A DNA stretch of 64,000 bases from Bacteroidia bacterium (GTDB lineage Bacteria > Bacteroidota > Bacteroidia > B-17B0 > Aurantibacillaceae), in assembly GCA_018000995.1 (NCBI GenBank), contig JAGNIU010000006.1:1-64000 (forward strand). The letters are read 5' to 3'. Of this stretch, positions 45,794 to 54,850 are shown in pieces. The first letter of the stretch is position 1. Every line of letters starts with the position of its first letter. The position numbers were made by a program, and so were the translations under genes. The notes beneath the pieces are model-generated. The model did not search any database and had not been told where the DNA came from. It worked only from the letters and a program-made list of their open reading frames with translations.

Positions 45794-48349
45794 ATGGCAA
45801 AGCAAACCAAAGGAAGTAAACAACCCGTTTTCGCGGAATTAAAGAACACTTTTAAGTACTTCCCTTTCATTAATCAGAAGCAACCCATCATAGTACTTGC
45901 TCTAATTGGTATCATTTTTTACAGCACTAGCTTGTATAACGAGTATGCCTTAGATGACGGGATTATTATCCACCAAAACGACCACGTAATTAAAGGTTTT
46001 AAAGGTATTCCTGATATTTTAACTAAGGATGCTTATGAAAGTTTCTATCGCCGAATGAATGCAACCGATCAATTAGCCGGTGGTCGTTACCGTCCATTAT
46101 CAGTTGTGAGTTTCGCTATTGAACAACAATTTATTGGTGCTTATCCTAAAGACGGACTTTATCCGCAACGCTGTTGGGATTTGAATAAAAATAATCTCGA
46201 TGATGTTGAAGAAGACTTAAACGTTGATGGTGTATTTAACGAAGTAGATTGTCAGGTGAAAGATGCTTCATGGCGTCACTTTAATAATATGTGGACTTAC
46301 GTTTTAGGTTGCATATTCTTATATCTTGTATTTAGAAATTATATGTTCAGAGATAATCAGGACATGGCCTTTTTATCTGCCCTCATATTTTTAGCGCATC
46401 CGATGCACACAGAGGCAATTGCCAATGTAAAAAGTCGCGATGAAATTTTCTCACTTATATTTATTTCACTCACCTTCCTCTACTCCTTCAGGTATTTAGA
46501 GGATAAAAAACCAATGACGCTCTTCTGGGGATGCGTTATGTTTTTATTAGCGCTCTTATCAAAAGAGTACGCTGTTGTATTATTAGGATTAATTCCTTTA
46601 GCTGTTTGGACTTTCACTAAGCACAGTTTTGATTTACAGAAATTCTTAAAACCAATTGGAGGTTTTGCTCTGATGGGTGTTGGTGGAATTATATTTTTGA
46701 AATCGGGCACTATGAGTCCGGCCACAAAAAACATTGCTATGCTTGGCGCTTTAGGCGTTGCTGCAGGTGGCGGTTATGTGTTCTGGAAGTCATGGAAAGA
46801 ATACAAAAACATTTTCGTAGTGTTTATTGTGTTTTTGATTTGTGCACTTATTATGTTGTACATAAAATACAATTTCGACGTTCATGCAAAACCGGGCGAA
46901 AAACCGGATAGAAGTTTCTGGTTATTCCCGTTCATTTATGCAGGCGTTGGTATTTTCTTTGTTGGAAAAGCGAATGCGAAAAAAGATTTCAATACACTTA
47001 TGGCTTGGTATTATTTTGTGTTGTTGTTTTATTTAGCAATGCGTTTGGTTGCCGTAAAATTAAAACCAGGTGTTCCGGATACTGAATTATTAAACAATCC
47101 ATATTTATTAGCTGACGGACAAGAACGTTTCTGTACAAAAGCATATGTATTATTTAAATATTTAACGCTTCATTTCTTCCCGCATCCTTTATCTTCTGAT
47201 TACTCTTATAACACTATTGCGTACCGTCACTTTACCGATTGGGATTTCATTGCTTCAATTGTAATTCACTTAACGTTGGTATACTTTACAGTGAAATTAG
47301 TTTTAAAGAAACACGTTTTAGGTTTTGCCTTCTCGGTGTATATAGCTTTCTTATTAATGATTGGTAACGTGTTAATGGACATTGGAGCTACAATGGGTGA
47401 ACGTTTAATGTTCCACTCCTCCATTGGTTTCTGTATGTTCCTGGCCTGGATGCTAATTGAAGGTTTCGAAAAAATGAAATCCGTTAATATTAATCTTAAA
47501 CGCACTGCCTTAATTGGTATGATGAGCGTTGTTATTTTCCTTTATGGTTGTAAAGCTTGGGAAAGAAACTGGGATTGGAAAAGTGATATCACTTTATTTA
47601 TTAAAGACGCGAACACTATGCCAAACTCAGTACTCGTGTTAGGTAATGCCGGTGCGCGTTGGATTGATTTAGCAGATACAAAATGGTTTACGCGTAAGCC
47701 AGGTGAACAAGCGAATCTTCCTTTTGCTACTTACGAAGATAAAATGCTTGAGTTCCTTATTGACACTGCTGAATTCAGAGATGGTGCTAACAAAAAAGAC
47801 ATTATGCTAAAAGCACCGGAAGGTGAGTGGAAAAATCCACAAAACCTTAACATGAAACAGCGTAGTTTGTATAAAGGTATAGCGTATTTAAAACATGCCA
47901 CCGATTTACATCCTCGTTACGTGAACGGTTACCTTAACTTAGGTTTAGCGTATTACAAATTAAAACGTGATAAAGAAGCATTATACTTCTGGAAGCACGC
48001 CGAAAGATTATATCCTAATAATCCTTATTTGAAAAACTACTACATTGTTTTCTATAACGAATTATTACAACGTGGTTATGCAAAAGCACAACGCGGCAGA
48101 TCGGATAGCGCAGCTTACGAATTAAACAAGGCAACTATCTTGGATAGATACAATCCTGAAGGATGGTATAATTTAGGAGGTGCTTATTATAACTTAGGTC
48201 AATACCGAAAAGCTAAAGATTGTTGGCAGGAAGCGCTCAAGCTTAATCCAAATCATCCGCAAGCTTTACAAGGTATGAGGGGTATTACACCTCAAATGCT
48301 TGGCGAAGCTCCGGTAGCTACAGCACAAACAATGCCAATTAAAAAGTAA
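45794..48349 (+). CDS. TMTC-like multi-pass glycosyltransferase with TPR tail and EF-hand-like loop
   Basis: An 851-residue membrane protein of the GT-C/TMTC type: a long luminal first loop, the family motif LAHPMHTEAIANVKSRDEIFS, about ten membrane helices to about residue 600, and C-terminal TPR repeats (about 690-835, NGYLNLGLAYYKLKRDKEAL and GWYNLGGAYYNLGQYRKA). Eukaryotic TMTC proteins are O-mannosyltransferases. In the first loop, residues 129-140 (DLNKNNLDDVEE) and 141-152 (DLNVDGVFNEVD) form two back-to-back EF-hand-like calcium loops. Followed after 5 bases by a cupin gene and then a T9SS cargo gene, so it may modify that cargo; this is inference. Confidence 0.82.
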   Translation: MAKQTKGSKQPVFAELKNTFKYFPFINQKQPIIVLALIGIIFYSTSLYNEYALDDGIIIHQNDHVIKGFKGIPDILTKDAYESFYRRMNATDQLAGGRYRPLSVVSFAIEQQFIGAYPKDGLYPQRCWDLNKNNLDDVEEDLNVDGVFNEVDCQVKDASWRHFNNMWTYVLGCIFLYLVFRNYMFRDNQDMAFLSALIFLAHPMHTEAIANVKSRDEIFSLIFISLTFLYSFRYLEDKKPMTLFWGCVMFLLALLSKEYAVVLLGLIPLAVWTFTKHSFDLQKFLKPIGGFALMGVGGIIFLKSGTMSPATKNIAMLGALGVAAGGGYVFWKSWKEYKNIFVVFIVFLICALIMLYIKYNFDVHAKPGEKPDRSFWLFPFIYAGVGIFFVGKANAKKDFNTLMAWYYFVLLFYLAMRLVAVKLKPGVPDTELLNNPYLLADGQERFCTKAYVLFKYLTLHFFPHPLSSDYSYNTIAYRHFTDWDFIASIVIHLTLVYFTVKLVLKKHVLGFAFSVYIAFLLMIGNVLMDIGATMGERLMFHSSIGFCMFLAWMLIEGFEKMKSVNINLKRTALIGMMSVVIFLYGCKAWERNWDWKSDITLFIKDANTMPNSVLVLGNAGARWIDLADTKWFTRKPGEQANLPFATYEDKMLEFLIDTAEFRDGANKKDIMLKAPEGEWKNPQNLNMKQRSLYKGIAYLKHATDLHPRYVNGYLNLGLAYYKLKRDKEALYFWKHAERLYPNNPYLKNYYIVFYNELLQRGYAKAQRGRSDSAAYELNKATILDRYNPEGWYNLGGAYYNLGQYRKAKDCWQEALKLNPNHPQALQGMRGITPQMLGEAPVATAQTMPIKK

Positions 48350-48354
48350 TTGGC

Positions 48355-48753
48355 TTGTTTAGATTATCGGCTATAGTATTAATTGTATTAGGTTGTACTT
48401 TCAACTTAAAAGCACAACATATTAATACGGATAGCATAGGTGTAAAGACCGTTAGCGATAATATTTATAACAAAGCGCTTTTTGGTGATAGTTTAGCCAG
48501 TAGTTTTGTAATTGTAATTAAAAAAGAAGTTAAACTGCACAAACACCTTCAGCACTCCGAACACGTTGTGGTTTTAGAAGGAAAAGGGCAGATGACTTTA
48601 GGTAATAAAGGTTTTGAAATAAAAAAAGGAGATGTTGTTTTCATTCCCAAAAACACAACTCACGCAGTAATTTCAACAGGCGATGTACCCTTAAAAGTAT
48701 TAAGTATACAAGCGCCAAAATTTGACGGAAAAGACAGAGTATTTATTGAATAG
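48355..48753 (+). CDS. Secreted cupin-domain protein
   Basis: A 132-residue protein with a signal peptide (FRLSAIVLIVLGCTFNLKAQ) and one cupin barrel. Metal-binding motif 1 is KLHKHLQHSEHVVVLEGKG and motif 2 FIPKNTTHAVIST. It could bind a metal and a small ligand or sugar. TTG 48355 is the start; no ATG is available. It lies 5 bases after the TMTC-like gene and 5 bases before the T9SS cargo gene, so it belongs to that operon. Confidence 0.82.
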   Translation: MFRLSAIVLIVLGCTFNLKAQHINTDSIGVKTVSDNIYNKALFGDSLASSFVIVIKKEVKLHKHLQHSEHVVVLEGKGQMTLGNKGFEIKKGDVVFIPKNTTHAVISTGDVPLKVLSIQAPKFDGKDRVFIE

Positions 48754-48758
48754 GAACT

Positions 48759-50867
48759 ATGAAAAGAATTTTAGTTGGCATATTAAGTTTGATTTTTGTT
48801 GGCGCGAAAAGCCAAGTTATATTTAGCGATAGTTACGGTAATTTAACTTTACAAAACGATATACAAGTTTTTGGCAGTAAAACAATTACAACTACCTACA
48901 CTACCGCACCCGCAGGTTATAGTTTAATTAACGACGGTTTTAAAAATAATGTAGGTTCAATTAATGCGCCTAATCAACCCTTTAATGTAACGGCTTTAAA
49001 AACTACCGGATGGGCCATTGGTTATAACAGTATTGAAGCTGATACTTTTTTAGTTTCTACTTCTTGGTTAGATACAACTGCAGCTGCCAGTCGGTTTATT
49101 GTTACTCCTGTCGTGAGTTCTATCACTGCAAATTCCGTTTTATCATGGAATGCAATATCACCAGATATAAATTTCCCGGAAGGCTACGAAGTTTATGTGA
49201 CAACAAACACAACAGGCACTTTAACATCAGCCGATTTTACTCTAGCCAACCGCATATTTTATTTAGCCGACGGTAACACGCCAGGACAAGGCGAAAAAAG
49301 TGTGTGGACAAAACACGGATTGTCTCTTGCCGCTTATAACGGACAAGACATAAGAATTGCTTTTAAAAATATTTCTAAAAACATGTTTCAGTTGTGGATT
49401 GATGATGTGGTTGTAGAAAACATTTCAAATTCTGTTGATGCAGCTTTAGGTAACAGTCCGCTGTTTTATAAATACAACACGCCTAACACAAATGGCGCCA
49501 TTTTTTGTTCGGTGACAAACCGTGGTAGCAGCAACATTACAGCACTTACACTTAATTATTCTGTTATTGGAGTAAGTAACGAAACGCAAGCCTTTAGCTT
49601 AGCCACACCAATGACGCCTTATGCAACAAGTGATTTTACTTTTAGCATTCCATACAACATTGCTACACCGGGTTATTACAAGTTAAAAATGTGGGTAAAC
49701 AGTGTAAACAGCGGATCAGATTCAAATGTAAATAACGACACCATCAATTCATACATCTGTATTGTTACTTCAGCACCTGCAAAAAACACTTTAGTAGAAC
49801 AATTTTTAAGTGCTTACGATGGCTATAGTCCGGATGGACAAGAAAAATTAAAAGCTTTAACAGGTAGTTCAGTTATTGCTGTGAATCATCATGATGGAGA
49901 TTCATTAAGTACGTCAACTGTTTCAAGTTTAATTGCCACCTATCGTAAAAAAACCACGACTGCAATGGTTGACAGAACTTATTTTAGTGACATCGCTTCT
50001 GTTCCTGTTGAGCGGACATCTTATGCCTCACGTATTAATCTGCGCAAAGCTGTAGTTGTTCCTGTAAGTGTAAGTATCAATAAAAATTATGATTCTATCA
50101 CTCGCATTTTAAATTTTACAGTTAGCGCCAGTTTTGTTGGTGAGGTAAAAGGAGATTACAGAATGAATGCTTTCATTACCGAAAATAATGTTTACGGACC
50201 AATTATGGATACTAGTTATAATGGCTGGAATCAATTAAGTTTCATGTATAACATTCCGTTCTCGCCGTACTTCCAACAAGGTTATTATTTATCGGCACAA
50301 GACGGATATTTATTAAATGCTCATCAATACAAACATCAAAATGTTTTAGACGCTTCGTTAGATGGTTCATTTGGTGTAGCAGGAGTTATTCCAAGTACAG
50401 GGGGAACTCAAGGACAAACTTTCACTAAAGCTTATTCATATACAGTTCCCGCTTCACCTGCGGGACAATTCAGATACACGCCTGAGAACATGTACATTGT
50501 TGCTTATGTATCGGAATACAGCATTAATAAAAATTTCAGATCTGTTTTAAATTGTACACAAGACAAATTAACTTTAAAAAGCGAATCCTTGGTTTCGGTG
50601 CAAGAACTTAATTCAAAAGCAGAATTTATTTTATACCCTAACCCATCTTTCGGCATCACTAATATTTTAATTCCTGAAAACAGTTTCAAAAAACAAGTTA
50701 ATATTAGCGTTATTGATATTTTAGGTAAAGAAGTTTACAATCAAAATGCGGGTATGTCGTTTGGTTTAATTCAACTAAACTTAAATCATTTAAATAACGG
50801 AACTTACTTTATGATAGTAAGTGATGGAAACACAAGAGCTGCTAAAAAATTAGTTATCGTAAAATAA
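48759..50867 (+). CDS. T9SS cargo protein with cleaved-adhesin-like and Omp28-like domains
   Basis: A 702-residue secreted protein. Signal peptide MKRILVGILSLIFVGAKSQ. Residues about 25-225 resemble the cleaved adhesin/choice-of-anchor J domain (DGFKNNVGSINAPNQPF, YNGQDIRIAFKNISKNMFQ, LWIDDVVVENI). Residues about 340-600 resemble an Omp28 domain (NTLVEQFLSAYDGYSPDGQE). The last about 80 residues are a type A T9SS sorting domain (FILYPNPSFGITNILIPEN, DILGKEVYNQ, NNGTYFMIVSDG, ending in KKLVIVK). In most Omp28 proteins the segment reads CGxC; here DGYS replaces it. A terminator follows. Confidence 0.9.
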   Translation: MKRILVGILSLIFVGAKSQVIFSDSYGNLTLQNDIQVFGSKTITTTYTTAPAGYSLINDGFKNNVGSINAPNQPFNVTALKTTGWAIGYNSIEADTFLVSTSWLDTTAAASRFIVTPVVSSITANSVLSWNAISPDINFPEGYEVYVTTNTTGTLTSADFTLANRIFYLADGNTPGQGEKSVWTKHGLSLAAYNGQDIRIAFKNISKNMFQLWIDDVVVENISNSVDAALGNSPLFYKYNTPNTNGAIFCSVTNRGSSNITALTLNYSVIGVSNETQAFSLATPMTPYATSDFTFSIPYNIATPGYYKLKMWVNSVNSGSDSNVNNDTINSYICIVTSAPAKNTLVEQFLSAYDGYSPDGQEKLKALTGSSVIAVNHHDGDSLSTSTVSSLIATYRKKTTTAMVDRTYFSDIASVPVERTSYASRINLRKAVVVPVSVSINKNYDSITRILNFTVSASFVGEVKGDYRMNAFITENNVYGPIMDTSYNGWNQLSFMYNIPFSPYFQQGYYLSAQDGYLLNAHQYKHQNVLDASLDGSFGVAGVIPSTGGTQGQTFTKAYSYTVPASPAGQFRYTPENMYIVAYVSEYSINKNFRSVLNCTQDKLTLKSESLVSVQELNSKAEFILYPNPSFGITNILIPENSFKKQVNISVIDILGKEVYNQNAGMSFGLIQLNLNHLNNGTYFMIVSDGNTRAAKKLVIVK

Positions 50868-50882
50868 AATTCAAATTCCTTA

Positions 50883-50917
50883 AAAAAAAGCATCAACCAT
50901 AAGTTGATGCTTTTTTT
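50883..50917 (+). terminator. Terminator after the T9SS cargo gene
   Basis: Arms AAAAAAAGCATCAAC (50883-50897) and GTTGATGCTTTTTTT (50903-50917), loop of 5 bases, ending in seven T. Works in the plus direction and plausibly in both. Confidence 0.88.
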
Positions 50918-50934
50918 GTGCGGGTGAAGGGACT
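50911..50934. repeat. Partial duplicate of the tRNA-Leu 3' end
   Basis: 24 bases (TTTTTTTG then TGCGGGTGAAGGGACT) are identical to 51012-51035, which is the poly-T plus the 3' end of tRNA-Leu. After it comes the palindrome CCGCCTAAGGCGG. The copy contains the last 14 bases of the tRNA plus its 3' flank. Confidence 0.8.
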
Positions 50935-50970
50935 TCCGCCTAAGGCGGATAAACTTCTCGTCCCTATTCC

Positions 50971-51018
50971 AAAAAAAGAAAACCTTCTGCTTTTTAGAAC
51001 AGAAGGTTTTCTTTTTTT
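50971..51018 (-). terminator. Terminator of tRNA-Leu
   Basis: Arms AAAGAAAACCTTCTG (50975-50989) and CAGAAGGTTTTCTTT (51000-51014) with a 10-base loop; on the minus strand followed by TTTTTTT. It lies just after the tRNA 3' end. Confidence 0.85.
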
Positions 51019-51019
51019 G

Positions 51020-51100
51020 TGCGGGTGAAGGGACTCGAACCCCCACGTCTTTCAACACCAGATCCTAAGTCTGGCGCGGCTGCCATTACGCCACACCCGC
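51020..51100 (-). tRNA. tRNA-Leu (anticodon TAG)
   Basis: Acceptor arms GCGGGTG (5') and CACCCGC (3') pair, discriminator A at 51020. The anticodon arm reads CCAGA-CTTAGGA-TCTGG, anticodon TAG, which reads CUN Leu codons. T loop TTCGAGT is standard, and a longer variable region is present as in class II tRNAs. The CCA end is not encoded. Length 81 bases. Confidence 0.93.
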
Positions 51101-51267
51101 AGCCTAATGCCTTACATTGTAAGGGAAGGCAAATTTACGAAATTTTTTATATAAAAAAGGAGCTTTTTAGGGTCTTTCGTGTGTAATATCGCTATTCCGC
51201 CCTCGTATAGAGGCGATTTACAAGGAAAATCGGAAAATTATTGGCAGTTTTGTAGTCCCTAAAAAGG

Positions 51268-52422
51268 ATGTCAGAAATCAAAAAAATAGCCATTATTGGG
51301 AGTACCGGAAGCATTGGTACTCAAGCCCTGGAAGTAATTAAGGAAAATCCATCGCATTTTGCAGTTGAAGTTTTAGTGGCTAATTCCAATGCCGATTTAC
51401 TAATTAAACAAGCTTTAGAATTTAAACCCAATGCTGTTGTTATTGGCGATGAATCGAAATACCAACAAGTAAAAGAGGTTTTATTAAAAGAAGATATAAA
51501 GGTTTTCGCGGGCGAAAAAGCCATCGAACAAATTGTTGAAATGGAAACCATCGATATTGTTTTGGCTTGTATTGTTGGTTATGCGGGATTAGCTTCTACC
51601 ATAAACGCCATCAAACATAAAAAAAATATTGCCCTTGCTAATAAAGAAACTTTAGTTGTTGCGGGAGATTTAGTCACCCGTTTAGCAATGGAAAACAGTG
51701 TGAATATTTATCCTGTGGATTCTGAACACTCAGCAATTTTTCAATGTTTAGCAGGCGAATGGGATAACAAAATTGAAAAAATTTATCTCACTGCATCAGG
51801 CGGTCCCTTCAGAGGAAAAACAAAATCGGATTTAGAAAAAGTCACTCGCGAACAAGCCCTCAAACATCCAAACTGGAGTATGGGCGCAAAAATTACGGTT
51901 GACTCTGCCAGCTTAATGAATAAAGGTTTAGAGGTTATTGAAGCCAAATGGTTATTTAATTTATCTCCCAAACAAATTGATGTTATTGTGCATCCGCAAA
52001 GTATTGTGCATAGTATTGTTCAATTTGAAGACGGCAGCATGAAAGCACAAATGGGTTTACCCGATATGAAGCTGCCAATACAATATGCCTTTTCTTATCC
52101 CCAAAGGGTAAAAAATAACTTCAAGCGTTTTGATTTTTTTAACTATCCTGAACTAACCTTTGAGAAGGCCGACACCGAAACTTTTGTTAACTTAGCTCTG
52201 GCGTTTGAAGCCCTGAATAAAGGCGGCAATATGCCCTGTGTATTGAACGCTGCTAACGAAATTGCGGTCAGTTCTTTTTTAGCAGATAAAATAAAATTTT
52301 TAGAAATGAGTTCGGTTATCGAAACATGTTTAAGTAAAATGTCGTTTATCGAAAAACCTAACTACGAGCAATACATTGAATGCGATAAAGAAACCAGAAA
52401 ATTAGCCTCCACTCTTATTTAA
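51268..52422 (+). CDS. dxr: 1-deoxy-D-xylulose 5-phosphate reductoisomerase
   Basis: Second enzyme of the MEP isoprenoid pathway: NADPH-dependent conversion of DXP to 2-C-methyl-D-erythritol 4-phosphate. 384 residues. NADPH loop IIGSTGSIGTQALEVI, ANKETLV, VDSEHSAIFQCL with the metal Asp, TASGGPFRG loop, and NWSMGAKITVDSASLMNKGLEVIEA match the family. Followed 16 bases later by rseP, a common pairing. Confidence 0.97.
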   Translation: MSEIKKIAIIGSTGSIGTQALEVIKENPSHFAVEVLVANSNADLLIKQALEFKPNAVVIGDESKYQQVKEVLLKEDIKVFAGEKAIEQIVEMETIDIVLACIVGYAGLASTINAIKHKKNIALANKETLVVAGDLVTRLAMENSVNIYPVDSEHSAIFQCLAGEWDNKIEKIYLTASGGPFRGKTKSDLEKVTREQALKHPNWSMGAKITVDSASLMNKGLEVIEAKWLFNLSPKQIDVIVHPQSIVHSIVQFEDGSMKAQMGLPDMKLPIQYAFSYPQRVKNNFKRFDFFNYPELTFEKADTETFVNLALAFEALNKGGNMPCVLNAANEIAVSSFLADKIKFLEMSSVIETCLSKMSFIEKPNYEQYIECDKETRKLASTLI

Positions 52423-52438
52423 AATCCACCACCACCTC

Positions 52439-53764
52439 ATGATTAAGTTTGCACAATTATTTTTAAGTTTAACTATACTAATTACCCTTCACGAATTCGG
52501 TCATTTCTTTTTTGCGAAAAAATTCAAATGCCGCGTTGAAAAATTTTATTTGTTTTTCGATTTCTTATTTCCGTTTGCGGGATTATTAAATTTCTCTTTA
52601 TTTAAAAAGAAAATTGGTGATACCGTTTATGGATTAGGTTGGTTCCCTTTTGGTGGTTATGTTCAAATTGCCGGCATGGTAGATGAACAAATGGATAAAG
52701 CTACTTTAGAAAAAGAACCGGAAGAGTGGGAATTCAGAGCGAAACCAGCTTGGCAACGTTTGTTGATTATGATGGGCGGAATTTTAGTGAATTTAATTTT
52801 AGGAATTTTAATTTACTGGATGGTGTTTTTCTTCTGGGGAAAATCATCAACACCTGCCGATAAATTAACTAACGGAATTGCTTGCGACTCAACCGCACTA
52901 AGCATGGGTTTACGCGATGGCGATAATGTTGTATCAATTGATGGTGAGCCTCTAACTAACCTACGCCGAGTTGAAATTGAAATCATCATGAACAAAGCAA
53001 CCAGCATGGTAGTAAATCGTGATGGACAAAACGTTACTATTCCAATTAGCGCTGATAACGTAAGTACAATTTTACGTAATTTAAAAAAATCTGATTTCAT
53101 TGGCGTTCGAATGCCGACTGAAGTAGCTGAGGTTACACCTACCTCCTACGCCGAAGCAGCAGGATTAAAGAAAGGCGATTTAATCGCTTCCGTTAATTCA
53201 ATGTCTACACCATTCTATCACGAGTTCAGAAGAGAGATAATTAAGAATTCAGGTAAAGAAGTTGAGTTGGTTATTTTAAGAGGTATCGATACTGTAAAAT
53301 TAAAATCAAAAGTTAGTGAAGATGGCAAGATTGGATTTGCGCCACTAGCTGATAAATATATTCCTGAACAACAATTTAAATTCGGATTTTTTGAATCGCT
53401 TGGTGAAGGTATAAAAGATGCTAAAGAAAATATTGTGATGCAAGCCAAACAGTTGGTTGTGATTTTCACTGTGAAAGATGCACACAAACAAGTAGGCGGT
53501 TTTTACAGCATGTACAAAAACATGAATGAAGAATGGGACTGGCATGCGTTCTGGATGTTCACCGGATTCCTTTCTTTAGTATTAGCATTCATGAACTTTT
53601 TACCAATCCCCATGTTAGATGGTGGCTACATTTTATTTTTATTGATTGAGATTGTGAGTCGCCGTAAAGTGCCGGAAAAAGTATTGTACTATGCTAACTA
53701 TGTTGGTTTAGTATTTATTTTAGCGTTGATGATTTATGCCAATACCGATTGGCTACGCGATTAG
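52439..53764 (+). CDS. rseP: RseP-type site-2 intramembrane metalloprotease
   Basis: A 441-residue inner-membrane protease. The zinc motif HEFGHFFFAKKF is in the first helix and the second site, MNFLPIPMLDGGYILF, in the third. Two PDZ-like regions lie between (about 140-320). RseP cleaves anti-sigma factors within the membrane and removes remnant signal peptides. The order dxr-rseP is typical in bacteria. Given the ECF system at 44.5 kb a functional link is possible but not shown. Confidence 0.95.
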   Translation: MIKFAQLFLSLTILITLHEFGHFFFAKKFKCRVEKFYLFFDFLFPFAGLLNFSLFKKKIGDTVYGLGWFPFGGYVQIAGMVDEQMDKATLEKEPEEWEFRAKPAWQRLLIMMGGILVNLILGILIYWMVFFFWGKSSTPADKLTNGIACDSTALSMGLRDGDNVVSIDGEPLTNLRRVEIEIIMNKATSMVVNRDGQNVTIPISADNVSTILRNLKKSDFIGVRMPTEVAEVTPTSYAEAAGLKKGDLIASVNSMSTPFYHEFRREIIKNSGKEVELVILRGIDTVKLKSKVSEDGKIGFAPLADKYIPEQQFKFGFFESLGEGIKDAKENIVMQAKQLVVIFTVKDAHKQVGGFYSMYKNMNEEWDWHAFWMFTGFLSLVLAFMNFLPIPMLDGGYILFLLIEIVSRRKVPEKVLYYANYVGLVFILALMIYANTDWLRD

Positions 53765-53796
53765 TAACTATTTAATTATTTAGCGTTATACTTCAA

Positions 53797-54600
53797 ATGG
53801 GAGAAAAACAGCATAGGTTCTATTTATCTGTCATTTTTCTATTCTGCATTCTTGCATTGAATGCTCAGCATACAACTATAAACAAAAGTGGCGAAAAGGC
53901 TCCTGCTCCCGGAAAACACAAAATCATGCTCATACCTTTTGAGCCACGCTTATACATGAGCGAAATTGATTATGCCTTGAATAAAGAAAGTAAACTTAGC
54001 GGCAAACAAATTAAAGCTCTGTTCCGCGATGGTATTAACGAGCAATTGTACAAATCTTTAAAAGCGCAACATCAGGTTGTGGATTTAATGGACGACACTA
54101 TTAAAACAAAAAAAGATCTCGCAGAAATTTATCAGCATTTAGTTTTGGAGTACATGAAAGTTCCTGATCAAAAAAATTACAAGCCGCCGGTTAAAGAAAA
54201 ACAAGAACAAACTATTAAGAACGGACAAATCATTGATGAATCCAATACGGATCAGCGATTCATGAACGCTAAAATTAATACGCCAGGACTTGTTCCTCAT
54301 TTATATAAAACATACAAAAGCGATATTTTTGTTTTCATTAATCAATTAGATATTAAAGCGTCGAACAGTGGCGGTCCGGCTGATGCTGCGACAACTACTA
54401 CAGATGGCTTCCGAAAATTAGTTGTGCATTATACCGTTTACACGTTTGATGCTAAAGAAATAAATTCAGGCATTGCAGAAACACAATTTCCCGCTGCTTT
54501 AAACGATCCTAAAAAAATTGTGAGTGGTTATTTTTCGAAGCTCGCACAAATTATAACCGAGCGTATTAATTTGGCACTTGCTGCACCAAAAGCTAAATAG
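53797..54600 (+). CDS. Secreted protein of unknown function
   Basis: A 267-residue protein with a signal peptide (RFYLSVIFLFCILALNAQ). The mature part begins with GKHKIMLIPFEPRLYMSEID, then a helical region, and ends with a beta/alpha segment (RKLVVHYTVYTFDAKEINSG) and a helix; the conserved IPF...YMS start resembles Bacteroidota proteins whose function is unknown. No enzyme motif is seen. It follows rseP by 32 bases on the same strand and may be part of its operon. Confidence 0.72.
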   Translation: MGEKQHRFYLSVIFLFCILALNAQHTTINKSGEKAPAPGKHKIMLIPFEPRLYMSEIDYALNKESKLSGKQIKALFRDGINEQLYKSLKAQHQVVDLMDDTIKTKKDLAEIYQHLVLEYMKVPDQKNYKPPVKEKQEQTIKNGQIIDESNTDQRFMNAKINTPGLVPHLYKTYKSDIFVFINQLDIKASNSGGPADAATTTTDGFRKLVVHYTVYTFDAKEINSGIAETQFPAALNDPKKIVSGYFSKLAQIITERINLALAAPKAK

Positions 54601-54712
54601 CTAGAGCATCCGTCACCACAAAAATAATTCCGCTAAAAGATCAAGCCTTTGCTTTTGATTCTTTATTTGCTGCACTTAAGATTTCATTCCAAGGCGTAGA
54701 TAATTATTAAAT
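54601..54712 (-). pseudogene. Decayed remnant of a folC 3' end
   Basis: The minus-strand translation of this short stretch (NEILSAANKESKAKA then a stop or frame change, GIIFVVTDAL) aligns with the last 35 residues of the intact folC 1 kb away (KEALNAAKEKVKANDLIF, GGSTFVVADALAI). At least one frame change and an in-frame stop break it, and LIF occurs in another frame. The DNA is also alike (GCATCCGTCACCACAAAA against GCATCCGCCACAACAAAA in folC). Confidence 0.65.
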
Positions 54713-54850
54713 AGCTTATCGTTACTTAATAAATTTGCTTTTCTCATTCTTGTTTTTTATCTTAGATAGGGCACCTTAACAACTTCGACCGCACTGCTTT
54801 TTTAATTCTGCCACTAACGTTTAAAAAATGAATATTTAAAACTTGTAGCT

